Assembly (NCBI GenBank): GCA_945928315.1
Contig: CAMENN010000026.1
Coordinates: 1-32,111, forward strand
Length of the DNA stretch: 32,111 bases
DNA from: an uncultured Clostridia bacterium
GTDB lineage: Bacteria; Bacillota; Clostridia; Christensenellales; Aristaeellaceae
Direction of reading: 5' to 3'
Below are positions 15,389-24,443 of the stretch, piece after piece. The position numbers were made by a program, and so were the translations under genes. The notes beneath the pieces were generated by a model. That model did no database searches and was not told where the DNA came from. It worked only from the letters and a program-made list of their open reading frames with translations. Numbering within the stretch: the stretch's first letter is position 1; each line of letters starts with the position of its first letter.

Positions 15389-16839
15389 TGAGGCGGGAAT
15401 TGCTATTTGACTGCGCGCCGGACTGGATTCGCGCAGCGGTCGTGGAGGACGGCGTGCTCTGTGAGCTTCACAGTGAGCAGGTCGGTTCCACGAAAGCGAC
15501 CGAAAGTCTGTTTTATGGAAGGATCGAGCAGATCCGACCGTCGGTCGGCGCGGCGTTTGTGAACATCGGTCTGGACCGAAACGGCTTTCTTCCTCTGGAC
15601 GAGCTGGGCGACACGCCGCCCAAATGCGGCGACATGCTCATCGTTCAGGGGGCGGCCAGGCAGGAGACCGAGGGCAAGGGGCTGCGGCTGACCGCGCGCA
15701 TCAACCTCGCCGGGAAGGGACTGGTGCTCGTTCCCGGAAGCTCGGGCGCGCACGTTTCCAAAAAGGTGAAGGACCCGCAGGCGCGCGCACAGCTGCTCGA
15801 GGCCGCGCAGGCGCTTTGCCCCGAGGGCTTCGGGCTCATCGTGCGCACGGCCTCTCAGGACGTGACGATGGCGCTGCTTGAGGAAGAGGCGCAGGCGCTG
15901 CTGCGGCAGTGGAAAGAGGCGCAAAGGCACGCGGCGGGCATGACCCGGCCCGGCGTGCTGATGGAGCGGCTGCCGCTTGACCGGCGGCTGGTGCGCGACA
16001 TGGCCGGGCGCGAGCTTGACCGCATCGTGACCAACAGCGTGGAGAGCGCCGGAGCCTTTGCGCAGATGCAGCGGCAGGGGCTCATCCCCGAAACGGCGCG
16101 CATCGAGCATTTTGCGGAGACGGAGCAGCTGCTCTTTGATGCGATGTGCATCGAGACGCAGATCGAGCGCGCGCTGAAAAAGCGCGTGTGGCTGCCCTGC
16201 GGCGGCTACCTGATCATCGACCGGTGCGAGGCGATGACCGTCATCGACGTCAACTCGGGCAAGATGATCCTCGGCCGGAGCACGGAGGACACCGCACTGC
16301 GCGTGAATCTTGAGGCAGCGCGCGAGGTTGCCCGGCTGCTTCGCCTTCGGGACGTGGGCGGTATGGTCGTCGTCGATTTCATCGACATGGCGCTTCCGGA
16401 GCACCGTGAGGCGCTCGTGCGTGCGCTCAGGGACGCGGCGAAGGCCGACCGCGCGCAGGTGAAGGTGTACGGTCTGACGCAGCTCGGCCTGATGGAGCTG
16501 ACGCGAAAGCGCGTGCACGCGGAGCTGCACAGGCAGCTATGCGCACCCTGCACCTACTGCTCCGGCACGGGAGAGGTGCTCTCGCCCGACGAGGTCGCTC
16601 GGCGCGCGCTGTATGCCGTGCGCAGAAAGGCGATTTCCGGTCAGCGGGGGCCGTATCTGGTGCGGCTGTCGCCTGCCGCGGCGCAGGCGCTTTCAAAGCG
16701 GGTCTGCCCGCCGGAATGCGCTGTCTACGCGCTGGCCGTGCCCGGACGGCACGCCGAGACATTTGACATTGAACCTGTCGATCCCGCCGCGGGAATACCG
16801 AAGGGCGCGGTGCGGCTCGTCGAAAGGATGGAAGCATGA
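15388..16839 (+). CDS. rng: Ribonuclease G/E family endoribonuclease
   Basis: A 483-residue RNase G-type enzyme that cuts single-stranded, often 5'-monophosphorylated RNA (rRNA precursors and mRNA). The S1-like domain, about 35-120, contains SLFYGRIEQIRPSVGAAFVN. The two metal-binding aspartates are Asp287 (VIDVNSGK) and Asp330 (VVVDFIDM), 43 residues apart as in E. coli RNase E. The zinc-link CTYC lies near residue 390. No long C-terminal scaffold tail is present, so it is RNase G-like in length. In many Firmicutes this gene is followed by rplU-rpmA-obgE; here miaB follows, overlapping by ATGA. Confidence 0.93.
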   Translation: MRRELLFDCAPDWIRAAVVEDGVLCELHSEQVGSTKATESLFYGRIEQIRPSVGAAFVNIGLDRNGFLPLDELGDTPPKCGDMLIVQGAARQETEGKGLRLTARINLAGKGLVLVPGSSGAHVSKKVKDPQARAQLLEAAQALCPEGFGLIVRTASQDVTMALLEEEAQALLRQWKEAQRHAAGMTRPGVLMERLPLDRRLVRDMAGRELDRIVTNSVESAGAFAQMQRQGLIPETARIEHFAETEQLLFDAMCIETQIERALKKRVWLPCGGYLIIDRCEAMTVIDVNSGKMILGRSTEDTALRVNLEAAREVARLLRLRDVGGMVVVDFIDMALPEHREALVRALRDAAKADRAQVKVYGLTQLGLMELTRKRVHAELHRQLCAPCTYCSGTGEVLSPDEVARRALYAVRRKAISGQRGPYLVRLSPAAAQALSKRVCPPECAVYALAVPGRHAETFDIEPVDPAAGIPKGAVRLVERMEA

Positions 16840-18245
16840 AAAGAACGCAAGCGATTGAACTGCCCGCCGAGGAGATCGAGCGCCAGCGGGGATGGATGCG
16901 CGAGTTCGCCGCGCTTGAGGATCGTCCACAGACCTACTGCGTGGTGACCTACGGCTGCCAGATGAACGCGCACGACAGCGAAACGCTCGAGGGCATGCTC
17001 AGCGAAATGGGCATGACGAAGGCGGAGAGCCGCGAGGCCGCGGATTTCGTCATCTTCAACACCTGCTGCGTGCGCGACAACGCGCAGCGGCGCGCGCTGG
17101 GCAACGTTGTCTGGCTCAAGGAGCTCAAAAAGCAGCGCCCGGAGCTGATGGTTGCGGTCTGCGGCTGCATGATGCAGCAGCCCGGCATGGGCGAGCAGAT
17201 CCTGCGCCAGTATCCGTTTGTGGATCTGGCGTTCGGCACGCACAACCTCTACCGCTTCGCGCAGCTGATGCTGCAGGCGGTGAAGAGCCGCCGCCGCGTC
17301 GTGGAGGTCATCGCGGACGACGAGGGCAGCATCCCGGAGGAGCTGCCCGTGCGCCGCAGCAGCCCGTACCACGCGTACATCACGATCATGTACGGCTGCA
17401 ACAACTTCTGCTCCTACTGCATCGTGCCGTATGTGCGCGGCCGTGAGCGCTCCCGCGCCTCCGCGCGCATCATCGAGGAGGCCCGGCAGCTCAAGGCGGA
17501 AGGTGTGCGCGAAATCATGCTCCTCGGGCAGAACGTCAATTCCTACGGACTGGACGTGGAGGGCGAATTGAGCTTTGCGCAGCTGCTTTCCGCGCTGGAC
17601 GAGGTCGGCATCGAGCGCATCCGCTTCATGACGTCCCATCCCAAGGACATCTCCGACGAGCTCATTGACGTCATGGCGGCTTCAAAGCACATCTGCCACG
17701 CGCTGCACCTGCCCGTGCAGCACGGCAACAACCGCGTGCTCCGGTCGATGAACCGGCGCTACACGCGCGAAAAGTATCTGGAGCGCGTCGCGGCCATCCG
17801 CGCGAAGGTGCCGGATATCAGCCTGACGACCGACCTGATCGTCGGCTATCCGGGCGAGACGGAGGAGGAGTTTGAGGACACCTGCTCGCTCGTGCGCGAG
17901 GTCGGCTATGACAGCGCATTCACGTTCATCTACTCGCCGCGCGTGGGTACGCGGGCGGCGGACATGCCGGACCAGATTCCGGAGGACGTGTCCTCCCGGC
18001 GCATCCAGCAGCTCATCGCCATCCAGAAGGAAATCACGCACGCGCGCTACGCGGCCTACGTCGGCCAGGTGCACAGCGTGCTGGTGGATGAGGCGTCCAA
18101 GCGCGATGAGCATCAGATGGCCGGCAAGAACGAATACAACATCACGGTGAACTTCCCGGGCACGCCTGAGCTGATCGGGCAAATCGTGCGCGTGAAGATC
18201 ACCTCCGCGGGCGAGAGCACGCTCCGCGGCGAAACGATCGACTGA
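16836..18245 (+). CDS. miaB: tRNA-2-methylthio-N6-dimethylallyladenosine synthase
   Basis: A 469-residue radical SAM methylthiotransferase that adds the 2-methylthio group to i6A37 of tRNA. The UPF0004 domain carries Cys41 (TYGCQMNAHDSE), Cys77 and Cys111, which hold the auxiliary cluster. The radical SAM cluster is Cys188-x3-Cys192-x2-Cys195 (YGCNNFCSYC), and a C-terminal TRAM domain covers about 400-469. NCHDSE-like residues and the following RGRERSR favour MiaB over MtaB or RimO. miaA, which makes its i6A substrate, is four genes downstream in the same operon. Confidence 0.95.
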   Translation: MKRTQAIELPAEEIERQRGWMREFAALEDRPQTYCVVTYGCQMNAHDSETLEGMLSEMGMTKAESREAADFVIFNTCCVRDNAQRRALGNVVWLKELKKQRPELMVAVCGCMMQQPGMGEQILRQYPFVDLAFGTHNLYRFAQLMLQAVKSRRRVVEVIADDEGSIPEELPVRRSSPYHAYITIMYGCNNFCSYCIVPYVRGRERSRASARIIEEARQLKAEGVREIMLLGQNVNSYGLDVEGELSFAQLLSALDEVGIERIRFMTSHPKDISDELIDVMAASKHICHALHLPVQHGNNRVLRSMNRRYTREKYLERVAAIRAKVPDISLTTDLIVGYPGETEEEFEDTCSLVREVGYDSAFTFIYSPRVGTRAADMPDQIPEDVSSRRIQQLIAIQKEITHARYAAYVGQVHSVLVDEASKRDEHQMAGKNEYNITVNFPGTPELIGQIVRVKITSAGESTLRGETID

Positions 18246-18263
18246 TCAAGGAGGAAAGAAGCT

Positions 18264-18659
18264 ATGAGCAAGGTGCAGGACTGCGCCAGGGCGCTGGGCG
18301 AGGCCATCGTGGCCTCCGAGGAATATCAGAACATGCAGCTGTGCGAGAAGGCGGCCGAGAGCGATCCCGCCGCCGCGGAGGCCATGGGCCGCTATATGGA
18401 GCTGCACGCAGCCGTCAATCAGGAGATGGGCAACGAGGAGCCGGACGCGGAGCTGATTGCGCGCTATGGCCGCGAGATGGACGAGATCCAGCAGTCGCTC
18501 AATCAGATGCCCTCTGTGGAGGCGATGACGCAGGCGCGCCAGCGCTTTTCCGAGCTGATGAACCAGGTCAACCAGATCCTCGAGTTCATCATCACCGGCG
18601 ACGTGCAGGAGAGCGGCGGCTGCTCCGGCAACTGCAGCGCCTGCGGCGGCTGCCACTGA
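18264..18659 (+). CDS. ymcA: YlbF/YmcA family protein with C-terminal Cys cluster
   Basis: A 131-residue helical protein of the YlbF/YmcA (DUF964) family. In B. subtilis, YmcA, YlbF and YaaT form the iron-sulphur Ric complex, which works with RNase Y in mRNA maturation and affects sporulation, competence and biofilm formation. The position between miaB and mutS is that of B. subtilis ymcA, and the tail Cys120-x3-Cys124-x2-Cys127-x2-Cys130 suits a 4Fe-4S ligand set. I therefore favour YmcA over YlbF, by synteny; annotation pipelines may simply say YlbF family. AAGGAGG precedes the ATG by 9 bases. No YaaT gene is in the window. Confidence 0.8.
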   Translation: MSKVQDCARALGEAIVASEEYQNMQLCEKAAESDPAAAEAMGRYMELHAAVNQEMGNEEPDAELIARYGREMDEIQQSLNQMPSVEAMTQARQRFSELMNQVNQILEFIITGDVQESGGCSGNCSACGGCH

Positions 18660-18693
18660 GTGCGAAAGATTCCAGAACCACGGAGGCTGAGCC

Positions 18694-21291
18694 ATGGCGA
18701 GTATGACCCCGATGATGCGTCAGTACATGGAGATGAAGGAGAAGTACCCCGGTATGATCCTCTTCTTCCGTCTGGGCGACTTCTATGAGATGTTTTTCGA
18801 CGACGCGGAGCTCGTCTCCCGCGAGCTGGAGCTGACGCTGACGGGGAAAAGCTGCGGCCTGGAGGAGCGCGCGCCGATGTGCGGCGTGCCCTTCCACAGC
18901 GCCGAAACCTACATCAACCGGCTGATCGAGAAGGGCTACAAGGTCGCCATCTGCGAGCAGATGGAGGACCCGGCGACGGCCAAGGGGCTGGTGAAGCGCG
19001 ACGTCATCCGTGTGGTGACGCCGGGCACGGTCATCGAGCAGTCCATGCTCGACGAGCGCAAGAACAGCTATCTGCTCAGCGTGTGTCTCGACGGCAACCG
19101 CGCGGGCATCGCGTTCGCGGACGTATCGACGGGCGAGTTTTTCGTCTATGAGATCGCGCATGCGGACAAGCGCCTGCAGGACGAGCTGGCGCGCATCGCT
19201 CCGAAGGAGATCATCGCCAACGCGCAGCTGCCCGAAGGCGCAAGCGACCTGCCGGTCACGCTGCGCGAGGCGGTTTCCTATCAGTACGCGCGGGCGAAGG
19301 CGGCGCTGCTTGCGCACTTCAAGGTGCAGTCGCTGGATACCTACGGCATCGGCACCATGAAGCTGGGCATCCGCGCGGCCGGCGCGCTGATGGGCTATCT
19401 GGAGGAGACGCAGAAGAACGCGCTCGAGCACATGAACGCCATCAGCGAATACCACGACAGCCGCTACATGATGCTCGACCACACGGCCCGGCGCAACCTG
19501 GAGCTGACCGAGGGCATGCGCTCGCGCAGCCGTCAGGGCACGCTGCTGGGCATTCTCGATTACACGTCCACGGCGATGGGCGCGCGCATGCTGCGCAGCT
19601 TCATCGAGCAGCCGCTGGCCGTGCGCGAGGAGATCGACGCGCGTCTGGACGCCGTGCAGGCACTTGCGGGCGCGGTGATGACCGTCGATGTGCTGCGCGA
19701 GGCGCTCGTGCACGTTTACGACATTGAGCGGCTGCTCAGCCGCATTTCCTACCGCTCCATCAATGCAAAGGACTGCCTGGCGCTGTGCGAATCGCTCTCC
19801 AACGTGCCGGCAATCCACGACGCACTGGCGCAGATGCATCCCTCGGGGATGCTCGGCGGGCTGCTGGACGAGCTGACGCCGCTTGACGACGTCGTGGACC
19901 TGCTCTCCCGCGCCATCGATCCGGACGCGCCGATGATCATGAGCGACGGCGCGTACATCCGGGAGGGATACAGCCCGGAGCTTGACAAGCTGCGCAGCGC
20001 CTCCAGGGACGGCAAGCAGTGGATCGCCGATCTGGAGGCGAAGGAGCGCGAGCTGACCAAGATCAAGAACCTCAAAATCCAGTACAACAAGGTCTTCGGC
20101 TACTATATCGAGGTCACCAAGTCGAACTACGATCAGGTGCCCTACCGCTACACGCGCAAGCAGACGCTCGCCAACTGCGAGCGCTACACCACGCCGGAGC
20201 TGCATGAGATCGAGGAAACGGTGCTCGGTGCGCACGAAAAGGCGGTGCGCCTGGAGCAGGGGCTCTTCTCCGAGGTGCGCGACTATCTCTCGCGGCAGAT
20301 TCCGCGGATTCAGCGCACGGCCCTCGCGCTCAAGACGCTCGACGCGCTGATCTCGCTGGCGGTGGCAGCGGTGCGCAACCGCTATGTCCGCCCGCAGATG
20401 ACGGACGACGGCGTCATCGACATCGTGAACGGCCGCCATCCGGTCGTCGAAGCGGGCCTGCGCGGGGACGAGCAGTTCGTGCCCAACAGCACGCTGATGG
20501 ACGACGACGAGAACCGCATGCTGATCATCACTGGCCCGAACATGGCCGGCAAGAGCACCTACATGCGGCAGGTCGCACTCATCACGCTGATGGCGCACAT
20601 GGGCAGCTTTGTTCCGGCGGACAGCGCGCGTATCGGCGTGGTGGACCGCATCTTCACGCGCGTTGGCGCGTCGGATGATCTGGCCAGCGGTCAATCGACG
20701 TTCATGGTCGAGATGAACGAAATGGCGCACATCCTGCTGAACGCGACGCCGAGGTCGCTGATTGTGCTCGACGAGATCGGGCGCGGCACCAGCACGTTCG
20801 ACGGTCTGAGCATCGCCTGGGCGGTCGTCGAGTACCTGGTGGACAAAAAGAAAATCGGCGCCAAGACGCTCTTCGCCACGCACTATCACGAGCTGAGCGA
20901 GCTGGAGGGGCGTCTTCCGGGCGTCGTCAACTACCGCATCAGCGTGAAGGAGCACGGCGAGGACGTCATCTTCCTGCGCAAGATCGAGCGCGGCGGCGCG
21001 GACAAGAGCTTCGGCATCCACGTCGCGCACCTGGCGGGGCTTCCGAGGCCCGTCATCATGCGCGCGAACCAGATTCTGGCGCGGCTGGAAACCAACGACG
21101 TCAATCAGAGCAGCATCGGCTCGAGCATCCTGGGCGACGAGAGCGATCGCGCGCCGCAGCAGGTCAATCTCTTTGAATCGCCTGCGATGGACCTGGTGGA
21201 GGAGCTGCGCGACCTCGATGTGATGGCGATGACGCCGATCGACGCGCTCAACACGCTCTTCAGGCTTCAGGAAAAGGCGCGCCGCGCATAA
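18694..21291 (+). CDS. mutS: DNA mismatch repair ATPase MutS
   Basis: An 865-residue full-length MutS that recognises mismatches and small loops. The mismatch-reading Phe-x-Glu is Phe30-Tyr31-Glu32 (GDFYEMF). The ATPase has Walker A GPNMAGKST from residue 614 and Walker B LIVLDEIGRGTS with Asp693-Glu694. Near the C-terminus QVNLF (823-827) matches the beta-clamp binding pentamer. GGAGG stands 7 bases before the ATG. It is followed 15 bases later by mutL, the usual repair pair. Confidence 0.98.
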   Translation: MASMTPMMRQYMEMKEKYPGMILFFRLGDFYEMFFDDAELVSRELELTLTGKSCGLEERAPMCGVPFHSAETYINRLIEKGYKVAICEQMEDPATAKGLVKRDVIRVVTPGTVIEQSMLDERKNSYLLSVCLDGNRAGIAFADVSTGEFFVYEIAHADKRLQDELARIAPKEIIANAQLPEGASDLPVTLREAVSYQYARAKAALLAHFKVQSLDTYGIGTMKLGIRAAGALMGYLEETQKNALEHMNAISEYHDSRYMMLDHTARRNLELTEGMRSRSRQGTLLGILDYTSTAMGARMLRSFIEQPLAVREEIDARLDAVQALAGAVMTVDVLREALVHVYDIERLLSRISYRSINAKDCLALCESLSNVPAIHDALAQMHPSGMLGGLLDELTPLDDVVDLLSRAIDPDAPMIMSDGAYIREGYSPELDKLRSASRDGKQWIADLEAKERELTKIKNLKIQYNKVFGYYIEVTKSNYDQVPYRYTRKQTLANCERYTTPELHEIEETVLGAHEKAVRLEQGLFSEVRDYLSRQIPRIQRTALALKTLDALISLAVAAVRNRYVRPQMTDDGVIDIVNGRHPVVEAGLRGDEQFVPNSTLMDDDENRMLIITGPNMAGKSTYMRQVALITLMAHMGSFVPADSARIGVVDRIFTRVGASDDLASGQSTFMVEMNEMAHILLNATPRSLIVLDEIGRGTSTFDGLSIAWAVVEYLVDKKKIGAKTLFATHYHELSELEGRLPGVVNYRISVKEHGEDVIFLRKIERGGADKSFGIHVAHLAGLPRPVIMRANQILARLETNDVNQSSIGSSILGDESDRAPQQVNLFESPAMDLVEELRDLDVMAMTPIDALNTLFRLQEKARRA

Positions 21292-21306
21292 ACGGGGAGG
21301 AGTATC

Positions 21307-23373
21307 ATGGAGGACAGGCCGATTCAGCGGCTCAGCGACGAGATCATCGGCAAGATTGCCGCGGGCGAGGTGGTGGAAAGCCCCGCCTCCGCGATCAAGG
21401 AGCTGGTGGAAAACAGCCTCGATGCGGGCGCAACCTGCGTGACGGTCGAAATCCGCGACGGCGGCATTTCCTATCTGCGCGTGACGGACAATGGGCGCGG
21501 TATCCCCAGCCGGGACGTGCGGCTCGCGTTTGAGCGCCACGCGACGAGCAAGATCCGCAAATCCGACGATCTGTTCGACCTGCACACGTTGGGCTTTCGC
21601 GGCGAGGCGCTGGCCTCGATCGCGGCGGTCTCGCGGCTGACGTTGACCACACGCAGCGTCCATGAGGACGCAGGCACGCGCGCGGTCAACGAGGGCGGCG
21701 TCATCCGCAGCATCACGGAGGCCGCCAGCCCGCAGGGTACGACGATCGTCGCGCGGGATCTGTTCTACAACACGCCCGTGCGCCTCAAGTTCCTCAAAAA
21801 GCCGGTGACGGAGGCAGCCAAGGTCGCCGAAATGATGGCGCGCATGATTCTGGCGCACCCGGGGATCGCCTTCCGGCTGGTGCACAACGACAAGCAGATC
21901 TACGCCAGCTCCGGCAACGGCGATCTGCGCAGCGCGGTCTTCTGCCTGTATGGGCGCGAGATCGCCGCTGCGATGACGCCGGTACGGTCCGAGGGCTCGG
22001 TGTCCGTCAGCGGGCTGGTCGGTGTGGGCCTTCAGGCGCGCTCCAACCGCTCGCGTCAGACGTTCATCGTCAATGGGCGGACCATTCGCAGTCCGCTGCT
22101 TACGCAGGCACTCGAGGACGGCTGCCGCGAGCGCGTGACGATCGGGCACTACCCGATCTGCGTGCTGAACATCGCCATGCCCAATGCGCTGGTCGATGTG
22201 AACGTGCACCCGAACAAGCTCGAGGTGCGCTTCAGCAATGAAAACCTGATCTATCAGAGCGTGAAGGGCGCGGTGCAGGACAGCTTTGCCGTCTCGCCGC
22301 TGGCCAGCGCGCCGAGCGTGTTTGCCGACAGCGGCGATACCCGGCAGCCCGCCCCGGCTGTGCGCGTGATCGACACCGACACGCCGGAGGGCGTCGCGCA
22401 GGCGCGACGGGAGAACGCGGAGCCCGTGGAAGCAAAAGCGCCGGACAAGCCGCCCGTGCAGGCGCACATCATTCCGGTCCGGATGACGAAGCCGGAGGAG
22501 CCGGAGCAGCCGGCTTCCCGCCCAACGCCCGTGCAGCAGGCGGATTTCTCGTCGTTCGTCACGACATATTTCGGCGGGGCTGCGCTCCGCGAATCCGTGA
22601 TTCCCGCACGGACTGTCGATCACGGGACGGAGCCCGGGCCGATCGCAGAGCCCGCATCCGGGCCGCGGGAGGAAGCGCAGGTCAGGCCTGAACCGGACAC
22701 GCACGCTCCGGAGAAGGACCCGAAGCCGGAGGTGAAGGCGGAGCAGCAGGCGCTGCCCGTTGAGGCACAGGCGGAAGCGGGGGCACCCAATCCGCTGCAG
22801 GGCTACAGGATGATCGGCGTGGCGTTTGACACCTACATCATTCTGCAGAATGACAGGCAGATGATCTTCATCGACCAGCACGCGGCGCACGAGCGCATCC
22901 TCTATGAAAAGCTCATGCGCGAGATCGACAGCGGCGCAGGCTCGCAGGTGCTGATGGTCGCGCAGGTTGTGCATGTTACGCCGCAGGACCGTGCCAAGAT
23001 CGAGCAGTACGCGCAGGAGATTGCCGCCGCAGGGTTTGACATCGAGCCGTTCGGCGACGATGCCTATCAGATCCGGGCGGTGCCCAACGTGCTGGGCGTG
23101 CCGCAGAGCCGCGAGGCGTTTATCGACATGGTGGACCATCTGGGCGAGCTGCGCGTGCTGACCACGCAGCAAAAGCGCCGGGACGCGATCCTGCAGATGG
23201 CCTGCAAGAAGGCGGTCAAGGGCGGCGACAGGCTGACCATGGAGGAGATTGAGCCGCTGCTTGCCGATATGCTGGCGACCGGCGCGCCGCCGACCTGTCC
23301 GCACGGACGGCCGCTCGTCGTGACGCTGACGCGCAGCGAGCTGGAAAAGCGGTTCAGGCGGATCAACAACTGA
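21307..23373 (+). CDS. mutL: DNA mismatch repair endonuclease MutL
   Basis: A 688-residue MutL. The N-terminal GHKL ATPase (1 to about 330) has IAAGEVVESPASAIKELVENSLDAG, the DNGRGI motif and GFRGEALASI. A Pro/Glu/Ala-rich linker spans about 340-490. The C-terminal domain has the nicking endonuclease motif DQHAAHERILYE from Asp523 and the metal-site motif CPHGRP from Cys664, so this is the nicking type found in bacteria without MutH. QVLMVA after the endonuclease motif sits where B. subtilis MutL has its clamp-binding QxxIxP, but the Pro is missing. Confidence 0.98.
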   Translation: MEDRPIQRLSDEIIGKIAAGEVVESPASAIKELVENSLDAGATCVTVEIRDGGISYLRVTDNGRGIPSRDVRLAFERHATSKIRKSDDLFDLHTLGFRGEALASIAAVSRLTLTTRSVHEDAGTRAVNEGGVIRSITEAASPQGTTIVARDLFYNTPVRLKFLKKPVTEAAKVAEMMARMILAHPGIAFRLVHNDKQIYASSGNGDLRSAVFCLYGREIAAAMTPVRSEGSVSVSGLVGVGLQARSNRSRQTFIVNGRTIRSPLLTQALEDGCRERVTIGHYPICVLNIAMPNALVDVNVHPNKLEVRFSNENLIYQSVKGAVQDSFAVSPLASAPSVFADSGDTRQPAPAVRVIDTDTPEGVAQARRENAEPVEAKAPDKPPVQAHIIPVRMTKPEEPEQPASRPTPVQQADFSSFVTTYFGGAALRESVIPARTVDHGTEPGPIAEPASGPREEAQVRPEPDTHAPEKDPKPEVKAEQQALPVEAQAEAGAPNPLQGYRMIGVAFDTYIILQNDRQMIFIDQHAAHERILYEKLMREIDSGAGSQVLMVAQVVHVTPQDRAKIEQYAQEIAAAGFDIEPFGDDAYQIRAVPNVLGVPQSREAFIDMVDHLGELRVLTTQQKRRDAILQMACKKAVKGGDRLTMEEIEPLLADMLATGAPPTCPHGRPLVVTLTRSELEKRFRRINN

Positions 23374-23392
23374 GGACGGGAGGCGTCATGCG

Positions 23393-24361
23393 ATGAAACC
23401 CACGGTGCTTGCGCTGGTCGGCCCCACGGGCGCGGGCAAGACGCGCACGGCCATCGCGCTGTGCGATGCGCTCGGTGCGGAAATCGTCTCCATGGACTCC
23501 ATGCAGATCTACCGCGGCATGGACATCGGCACAGCCAAGCCCACACCGCAGGAGCGCGCGCAAGCGGTGCATCACATGATCGACGTGGCCGACCCAAGGG
23601 AGATCTTCACCGTTTCCATGTACCGCGACATGGCGGCGGGCGTCATCGACGGCATTCTTACCCGCGGCAGGCTGCCGATACTCGTCGGCGGCACGGGCCT
23701 GTACCTGAACGCGCTGAGCTATGAGATGAATCTGGGCGAGGACGGCGCCAATCGCGCGCTGCGCGAGGAGCTGAATGCCATCGCCAAAGAGCCGGGCGGG
23801 CCGCAGCGCCTGCACGAGCGCCTGCAGAGCGTCGATCCGGAGAGCGCAGCGCGGCTGCATCCCAACGATGTGCGCCGCGTCGTGCGCGCCATCGAGGTGT
23901 ACGAGACGACGGGCAGACCGATGAGCAGCATGGACGGCGACATGCGGCGGGAGGGGCCGTACCGCATGCTGGTCTACGGGCTGTCCCTGCCGAGGGAGCA
24001 GATGTATGCACGCATCAACGCGCGCGTGGACCGGATGATGGCCGACGGGCTGGTCGATGAGGTGAAGGCGCTGCTCGCCCAAGGCGTGGAGCCCCGCCGG
24101 GAGGGCGGAGCGATGCAGGCGATCGGCTACAAGGAGATCGTCGCCGCGCTGCGCGGGGAGACGGATATGGACACGGCGGTGTCGCTCATCAAGCAGAGCT
24201 CCCGCCGCTACGCCAAGCGCCAGTGGACATGGTTCCGCCACGATCCCCGCGTGCAGTGGTTCGACTTTACGCAGTTTGCGGACGAGCAGGCGTTGCAAGC
24301 GGCGCTTCTTGCCCGAATCCGCACAGAGATGGCGCAGCATGCCACGGACCCGGCCGGGTGA
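23393..24361 (+). CDS. miaA: tRNA dimethylallyltransferase
   Basis: A 322-residue enzyme that transfers the dimethylallyl group to A37 of tRNAs reading UNN codons, producing the i6A that MiaB then thiomethylates. The P-loop is GPTGAGKT (10-17), Asp35 lies in VSMDSMQIYRGMDIGTAK, and VGGTGLYLNAL and the C-terminal YAKRQWTWFRHD match the family. GGGAGG lies 9 bases before the ATG. It is the last gene of the operon: its stop codon lies in the loop of the terminator, and no hfq follows, unlike in many bacteria. Confidence 0.97.
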   Translation: MKPTVLALVGPTGAGKTRTAIALCDALGAEIVSMDSMQIYRGMDIGTAKPTPQERAQAVHHMIDVADPREIFTVSMYRDMAAGVIDGILTRGRLPILVGGTGLYLNALSYEMNLGEDGANRALREELNAIAKEPGGPQRLHERLQSVDPESAARLHPNDVRRVVRAIEVYETTGRPMSSMDGDMRREGPYRMLVYGLSLPREQMYARINARVDRMMADGLVDEVKALLAQGVEPRREGGAMQAIGYKEIVAALRGETDMDTAVSLIKQSSRRYAKRQWTWFRHDPRVQWFDFTQFADEQALQAALLARIRTEMAQHATDPAG

Positions 24362-24374
24362 AGGGCCGGGTTTT
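24348..24374 (+). terminator. Terminator overlapping the miaA stop codon
   Basis: ACCCGGCC (24348-24355) pairs perfectly with GGCCGGGT (24364-24371) around an 8-base loop that contains the TGA of miaA, followed by TTTTC. The short T run suggests good but not complete termination. Confidence 0.8.
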
Positions 24375-24443
24375 CTGCGGCCATGAGGGTGAAGGGCGCC
24401 AAAGCGAAACGCGCGCCCGATCGACGATTTGGAGATGAACAGC

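Noticed and set aside
18592-23304. A 1570-residue open frame on the minus strand across mutS and mutL
   Set aside because: It is the antisense shadow of two unmistakable genes, rich in Arg/His/Asp/Ala as expected from high-GC codon bias, without any recognisable domain or SD.
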